From Geobacter sp. UBA6151 (GTDB lineage Bacteria; Desulfobacterota; Desulfuromonadia; Geobacterales; Pseudopelobacteraceae), in the NCBI GenBank assembly GCA_002423105.1, contig DIUT01000060.1, positions 62,001 through 126,000 on the forward strand: 64,000 nt of DNA. Direction: 5' to 3'. The position numbers and the translations under genes are program-made. Positions 59,920 through 64,000 of the stretch are shown here, in pieces; positions within the stretch are counted from its first letter, which is position 1, and each line of letters opens with the position of its first letter. The notes beneath the pieces were generated by a model. The model was not told the DNA's origin, did no database searches, and saw nothing but the letters and a program-made list of their open reading frames with translations.

Positions 59920-61347
59920 ATGGAAGGCCGCATGATGGAGCAGATCAGAATTCTTATTGTGGATGATGAGGCGGTGATCAGGGATGGCTTGAAGCGTATC
60001 CTGAACGGGGAACGGTTCATGGTGGAAACCTGTGCCAGCGGCTTCCGCGCCATTGAGCTATTGAACGAACGGGAATTTGATCTGATTGTTACTGATCTGA
60101 AGATGCCCGGCATGAACGGCATAGAAGTGCTGAAGGCAGTCGCAACCCTGCAACCGGGTGTGCCGGTCATCATGATCACCGGCTATGCAACCGTTGAAAC
60201 CGCAGTAGATGCCATGAAAAACGGTGCGGTGGACTATATCACCAAGCCATTTGCCCCGGAACAGTTTCTGGAAAAGGTGGAGCATGCCCTTGAACAGCGC
60301 CATGTATCCATGGATGAACTCATCCTGAAAAAGGAGATCGCCAGCCGCCACGGTTTTCATCGTTTTGTCGGCGAGAGTAAGGAGATGTTGAAAGTTTACC
60401 ACCGGATCATGCAGGTGGCTGCCACCAACAGCACGGTTCTTATCACCGGTGAGAGCGGTACCGGCAAGGAACTGGTGGCCCACGCGATCCATGAGAACAG
60501 TCCTCGTCACGGCCAGCCCTTCGTGGCTGTGGATTGCTCGTCACTGGCGGAAAATTTGCTTGAAAGCGAGTTGTTCGGTCATGTTAAAGGCTCCTTTACC
60601 GGAGCAATGCAGACCAAAGTGGGGCTTTTCAAAGTTGCTGACGGCGGTACTCTCTTCTTGGACGAGGTTTCCAACATCAGTCTTTCCACCCAGGCGAAGC
60701 TGCTGCGAACCCTTCAGGAACGGCAGATTACCCCCATCGGCGGAACACAGCCGCAGCAGATCAACATTCACCTGGTGGCTGCCAGCAACAGGAATCTAAA
60801 AACTATGGTGAGCGAGGGAACCTTTCGAGAAGACCTGTTTTTCCGTCTCAACATTATCCCCATCGAACTGCCGCCGCTGCGGGAGCGTAAAGGCGATATC
60901 CCCTTGCTGATCAGTTATTTTCTCAAAAAATTCACCGCCGAAATCGGCAAGGCAATTCGGGCCGTGACACCCGAGGCCTTGGCCTTTCTGGAAGGGTATA
61001 GCTATCCCGGCAATGTGCGAGAGTTAGAAAATATTATTGAGCGTTCAGTTGTGCTGGCAGAGAGCGATAGTATCCGTAAAGAGGATTTAGAACTCTCTGA
61101 ATACGCAAACAATAGCAACGGGGCTGTTCCTGGGGGGTACATCCCCGCTACTGCTCTTGAACTGAAGGAGATGAAACGCCACATACGCGATCATGCAGTG
61201 GATTCGCTGGAGAAGGCATTTCTGATCAGCGCCCTGGAGCGCAACAGTTGGAATGTAACCCGTGCTGCCGAGGAAACCGGCATACTCAGGCCGAATTTTC
61301 AAAGCATGATGAAAAAGCTGGGGATTTCCATCAGGGATCAACATTGA
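59920..61347 (+). CDS. NtrC-family sigma-54 response regulator (BccR-like)
   Basis: Receiver domain with acidic pocket VDDE and phospho-acceptor Asp 59 (VTDLKMPG); AAA+ domain with Walker A GESGTGKE, a GSFTGA variant of the sigma-54 contact loop near residue 224, and Walker B GTLFLDEV; C-terminal Fis-type HTH (NVTRAAEETGILRPNF). 475 aa. In G. sulfurreducens, BccR is a sigma-54 regulator needed for cbcBA expression; the position opposite a cbcBA-like operon makes this its likely counterpart. Confidence 0.92.
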   Translation: MEGRMMEQIRILIVDDEAVIRDGLKRILNGERFMVETCASGFRAIELLNEREFDLIVTDLKMPGMNGIEVLKAVATLQPGVPVIMITGYATVETAVDAMKNGAVDYITKPFAPEQFLEKVEHALEQRHVSMDELILKKEIASRHGFHRFVGESKEMLKVYHRIMQVAATNSTVLITGESGTGKELVAHAIHENSPRHGQPFVAVDCSSLAENLLESELFGHVKGSFTGAMQTKVGLFKVADGGTLFLDEVSNISLSTQAKLLRTLQERQITPIGGTQPQQINIHLVAASNRNLKTMVSEGTFREDLFFRLNIIPIELPPLRERKGDIPLLISYFLKKFTAEIGKAIRAVTPEALAFLEGYSYPGNVRELENIIERSVVLAESDSIRKEDLELSEYANNSNGAVPGGYIPATALELKEMKRHIRDHAVDSLEKAFLISALERNSWNVTRAAEETGILRPNFQSMMKKLGISIRDQH

Positions 61348-61360
61348 ACAACAGTTTGAC

Positions 61361-62920
61361 TCAACCGGCGGCAGGCAGCTTAACTATGAAGGTAGTTCCT
61401 TCGCCGACCTTGCTCTGCACCTCAATCGTTCCCCCATTGCTTTCGATGATACCATAGGAAATGGAAAGGCCCAGTCCGGTTCCCTCAGGCTTGGTGGTAA
61501 AAAACGGGTCAAAAATCCGGGCAAGATGTTCTGCAGGAATGCCGCTACCCGTATCCTTCACCTCAGTGCAGACAGAGGCGCCGTCAGCAGAACGATAAGC
61601 AACCAGCGTCAGCTCGCCGCCGTCCGGCATGGCATGCCCCGCATTGATCACCAGGTTTATGAAGACTTCCCGAATCTGGTTGGGATCAACCGAGACGTAC
61701 GGCAGGCTCTCCTGATACTCCCGGTGGATAGTGATTGTGCAAAAGGCTGGCTGTTTTTGAAAAAGAGCAATAATGTCGTCAAGGATTGTTTCTAAGGCAA
61801 TTGATTCCTTCACCGGCAACGACTCACGGCTAAATTCCAAGAGGTTTTTCACGATATCGGCACAGCGGCGTGTTTCAGAAATGACACGTTCCACATCAGG
61901 CAGCAGGGCCGGATCAAGCCGTTTGTCGCCATTTAAAAGCGACGCATACAGCAGAATGCCGGTCAGCGGGTTGTTGATTTCATGAGCAACACCGGCAGCC
62001 AGGGTGCCCAGAGAGGCTAGTTTTTCAGAGCGCCGCAACTGTTCTTCCATCCGCATGATTTCGCGGCTGCGGTCTTCAACCTTCTGCTCCAGGCTGTCTG
62101 CCCAGCTTTTCAACTCCCGGTCCGACCGTTCAAGACTTTCCGTCATGGCATTCATTGCTTCGGACAATGCCCCAAGTTCATCGCTGCTGGTAACCGTCAC
62201 ACGGGCGCCAAGCTCTCCTGCGGCAACCAGATCGCTCTGCCGGACCAACCGTTGCACCGGAACACCAACCAGATAATGAGTAAGGATAGTGATCAGCGCT
62301 CCGGTCATCACCAGCAGCAGGCAGGTGAGCATGATAAACTGCAGGCGGTATTCACTGGACTTTCTCTGGAGATGCTCAAGGGAAATGGAGACATCAAGCT
62401 GACCGAGCATTGTTTCGTTCTTGCCGTGGAAATGACAGGAGGAGGTAAAACAGGCCGGTTGATTGTAAATTGTCTTGGTAAAGGCAAGCGCCTCTTTTCC
62501 CGATCTGGTCCTGATGACGCGGCAACTCTTTTCCGGCAGTGTAATGCTGTCAGGTTGCATGGCGTAATGACACAGCAGGCATTCATCAGCATGGCTCCCA
62601 ATGGCTGAACCGATCTCATCCTTGGTGCTTGAGTAAATAACCTTGCCGTTCTGATCAATTAAACGTATGTGTTCAATGTTTTCACTTTTTGCAATGCGTG
62701 AAATCATGGTGTACAGACTTGACTTATCATTTTTGAGCATTGCGTCGTAGGTACTCTGCGTAATAATGTCGGCAATCTCTTCGGCATTCAGCACTGCGTA
62801 ATCCACAATGACTTTTTTAAAGTTTTTCAGGTTGAGATAGTCCAGCAATCCCATGAACAGCAGCAGAATCAGCGAGATGCTCAAGGTAAATTTGGCAATC
62901 AGCACTATGCGTCTATTCAT
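61361..62920 (-). CDS. Membrane histidine kinase with a periplasmic diheme sensor
   Basis: 519 residues from ATG 62920 (AGGGTG upstream). Span 1 (about 7-27), a periplasmic sensor with CLLCH (114-118) and an unusual CX4CH (CFTSSCH, 157-163), span 2, a HAMP domain, coiled coil, then HisKA with GVAHEINNPL and HATPase motifs VINAGHAM, DTGSGI and GLGLSI. Probably senses periplasmic redox state through its hemes and phosphorylates the neighbouring sigma-54 regulator; the two genes converge with 13 bp between. Confidence 0.92.
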   Translation of the reverse strand: MNRRIVLIAKFTLSISLILLLFMGLLDYLNLKNFKKVIVDYAVLNAEEIADIITQSTYDAMLKNDKSSLYTMISRIAKSENIEHIRLIDQNGKVIYSSTKDEIGSAIGSHADECLLCHYAMQPDSITLPEKSCRVIRTRSGKEALAFTKTIYNQPACFTSSCHFHGKNETMLGQLDVSISLEHLQRKSSEYRLQFIMLTCLLLVMTGALITILTHYLVGVPVQRLVRQSDLVAAGELGARVTVTSSDELGALSEAMNAMTESLERSDRELKSWADSLEQKVEDRSREIMRMEEQLRRSEKLASLGTLAAGVAHEINNPLTGILLYASLLNGDKRLDPALLPDVERVISETRRCADIVKNLLEFSRESLPVKESIALETILDDIIALFQKQPAFCTITIHREYQESLPYVSVDPNQIREVFINLVINAGHAMPDGGELTLVAYRSADGASVCTEVKDTGSGIPAEHLARIFDPFFTTKPEGTGLGLSISYGIIESNGGTIEVQSKVGEGTTFIVKLPAAG

Positions 62921-63025
62921 ATCGTACACCCTGATCTTCTGAACGTTGCAAACTCCCGGATGGATGTTGGCATCTTTTGTGCTAAACAGATTTATCTGAA
63001 CTACTTTTGCGTGCGAGGTGCGGTG

Positions 63026-63259
63026 ATGTGGCAGCCCGATGAAAGCACACTGATAAAATTCCATATTGCCGGATCGATAGCAACACTTGTCTGTTGCGCA
63101 ATCATACTTCTGATCAGTCTTGTACCCCAATTTTCGCCTGAAATACACCGTTTACTGATTGATTTCCGCATCATCAGGCTCTTGCCCTATCTGCTTTTCA
63201 TCGCCCTTGGACAATCACTGTTTTCCATCTGGTATTTCCTTTTCAGAAACAGAAAATAA
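63026..63259 (+). CDS. Small membrane protein of unknown function
   Basis: 77 residues from ATG 63026 (GAGGTG upstream): two hydrophobic segments (IAGSIATLVCCAIILLISLV and LLPYLLFIALGQSLFSIWYF) and a basic end. No family recognised. Its stop overlaps the ATG of the next gene by one base (TAATG), so they are coupled. Confidence 0.72.
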   Translation: MWQPDESTLIKFHIAGSIATLVCCAIILLISLVPQFSPEIHRLLIDFRIIRLLPYLLFIALGQSLFSIWYFLFRNRK

Positions 63260-63678
63260 TGGAATACTCCATGAAACCGCTTACTTCTTCCAATATGCAT
63301 GCAGACCCGAACAACCAGAACAACCCGTATGACCCGCCAACCTATGTAACAGCTTTGAAAAAGGCACGCAGACGCAGGATGATTTTTTTCGCCACCGTGC
63401 TGATTTATATCCCGGCCCTGATCGTCACCAATCTGATTCTGCCCACGGACAGGGCCATGGGAACGGTATTTTGCATCTGGGTTGTGCTCTTGCTGGCGAC
63501 GACTTTTCTGGCTGCACTGTGCAGGTGTCCCCGCTGCGGCAACCTGTTTCATGTCAACGGCATGACTCTGCTCTTTCTGCGAAAGTGTCTTCACTGCCAA
63601 CTGCACATCAATGCCGATAAAATGGGGATCACTTCCGAACCTACACAGCAGAAACCTCCCGAAAGTACACGCCAATAA
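63259..63678 (+). CDS. Two-span membrane protein with a zinc-ribbon-like tail
   Basis: 139 residues. Basic N-terminus (KKARRRRM), two membrane spans (about 38-58 and 66-87), then CRCPRCGNLF and KCLHC, which together form a probable zinc ribbon at the membrane. Function unknown. An in-frame ATG at 63271 is an alternative start. Confidence 0.7.
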   Translation: MEYSMKPLTSSNMHADPNNQNNPYDPPTYVTALKKARRRRMIFFATVLIYIPALIVTNLILPTDRAMGTVFCIWVVLLLATTFLAALCRCPRCGNLFHVNGMTLLFLRKCLHCQLHINADKMGITSEPTQQKPPESTRQ

Positions 63679-63680
63679 GC

Positions 63681-63705
63681 AAGGCCACCTGTGCGTGGTG
63701 GCCTT
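63681..63705 (+). terminator. Hairpin, probable terminator of the two small membrane genes
   Basis: AAGGCCACC (63681-63689) and GGTGGCCTT (63697-63705) form a perfect 9-bp stem two bases after a stop codon. The T-run is poor, so termination strength is uncertain. Confidence 0.5.
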
Positions 63706-63734
63706 GTCAGTCTGCGCTATCCAAACTTCCTCCT

Positions 63735-63824
63735 CTATTTCTTTGCCTCTGCAGCTGCTTCATCCTTTGCGGCTGCTGCCACCCCCTTAGCCATGCCAAA
63801 CATCAACAGTACTGCGCAGACCAT
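63735..63824 (-). CDS. Very short Ala/Lys-rich ORF, possible remnant
   Basis: 29 codons from ATG 63824 to TAG 63735: a hydrophobic start (MVCAVLLMFGMAKG) then AAAAKDEAAAEAKK, like a signal peptide with a tiny mature part. A terminator lies only about 14 bp upstream, leaving little room for a promoter, so it may be a relic. Confidence 0.25.
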   Translation of the reverse strand: MVCAVLLMFGMAKGVAAAAKDEAAAEAKK

Positions 63825-63837
63825 CTTCTCATAAATC

Positions 63838-63877
63838 AAAAAAAGGCCACGCCGGAAATCGGCAGGGCCTTTTTTTG
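63838..63877 (-). terminator. Bidirectional-looking terminator
   Basis: A GC-rich stem (GGCC-A-CGCCG / CGGC-A-GGGCC) is flanked by an A-run on the left and a T-run on the right, so it can act on both strands. It would close the leftward gene at the right window edge. Confidence 0.75.
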
Positions 63878-63896
63878 ATACAGAAACAGAGAACGG

Positions 63897-64000
63897 CTAC
63901 TCGCAGAGGTCGATCTTCACATCCCAGTTCTTGAGCTTCATGGTGCCGTTCTTCTCAAGGTTGAGGTGCATCTTGAAGGCACGATCCCACAGTTGCGGCT
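63897..64000 (-). CDS. C-terminal end of an unidentified protein (partial)
   Basis: An open leftward frame enters from the window edge and stops at TAG 63897-63899, giving about 34 residues (FKMHLNLEKNGTMKLKNWDV then KIDLCE). It precedes a good terminator and is therefore probably the end of a real gene. I do not recognise the family. Confidence 0.55.
   Translation of the reverse strand, partial: PQLWDRAFKMHLNLEKNGTMKLKNWDVKIDLCE

Overview
The window comes from a Gram-negative deltaproteobacterium-like organism, most likely a member of the Geobacterales. This rests on three things: a CbcBA-like inner-membrane cytochrome operon with a dodecaheme c7-type cytochrome, abundant CxxCH heme motifs, and a complete dcw cluster with a meso-diaminopimelate type MurE (DNPR motif). 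It joins a mobile/defence segment (about 1-17.6 kb) to a core cell-envelope segment (18-44.3 kb). After that come a small accessory/toxin-antitoxin stretch (45-50.2 kb), further housekeeping genes (50.3-55 kb) and a respiratory operon with its regulators (55-63 kb).

Left part. Positions 1-2940 are AT-rich and hold a broken methyltransferase end, a HAD phosphatase and a D12-class DNA methyltransferase; this looks like transposon cargo. Positions 2990-7861 hold a leftward operon tnsAB (nuclease and transposase fused) - tnsC - tniQ, the core of a Tn7-like transposon. No CRISPR array or Cas gene is visible. At 8035 starts a divergent gene for an RtcR-type CARF domain fused to a sigma-54 activator ATPase. 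It is followed 2 nt later by an excellent -24/-12 promoter (9516-9531) that heads a type I restriction-modification operon: hsdR, hsdM, hsdS, a small Ala/Ser/Lys-rich protein, a DUF3696-type ATPase and a partner of unknown function. This is the most interesting system in the window: a restriction operon that appears to be held silent until a CARF ligand activates sigma-54 transcription. A second -24/-12-like site (7895-7910) faces the tnsAB gene, so the same activator might also control transposition.

Middle part. A sigma-70 promoter, four MraZ boxes and mraZ open the division and wall cluster mraZ-rsmH-ftsL-ftsI-murE-murF-mraY-murD-ftsW-murG-murC-murB-ddl-ftsQ-ftsA-ftsZ, closed by a strong terminator. 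Palindromic repeats sit between mraY and murD, between murD and ftsW (the repeat supplies the murD stop codon) and inside murG, in frame. Leftward genes follow: parvulin, a small zinc protein, a radical SAM protein, a diguanylate cyclase, MlaE and Lon.

Right part. An SDR gene and elbB precede a RelE-type toxin-antitoxin pair, an MBL hydrolase, an MscL with a zinc ribbon, a HEPN-MNT pair, a PD-(D/E)xK nuclease-like protein and a frameshifted KilA-N gene next to a duplicated scrap of an S4-domain gene. Then come comM, pgeF, dedA and a xer recombinase. Finally a leftward operon encodes a small membrane protein, a heptaheme cytochrome with an EF-hand loop, a cytochrome b, a dodecaheme cytochrome and a diheme sensor-like protein. 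It faces a divergent NtrC-type regulator, with its histidine kinase beyond. A -24/-12 site and upstream inverted repeats suggest that this two-component pair drives the cytochrome operon, as BccR does for CbcBA in Geobacter sulfurreducens.
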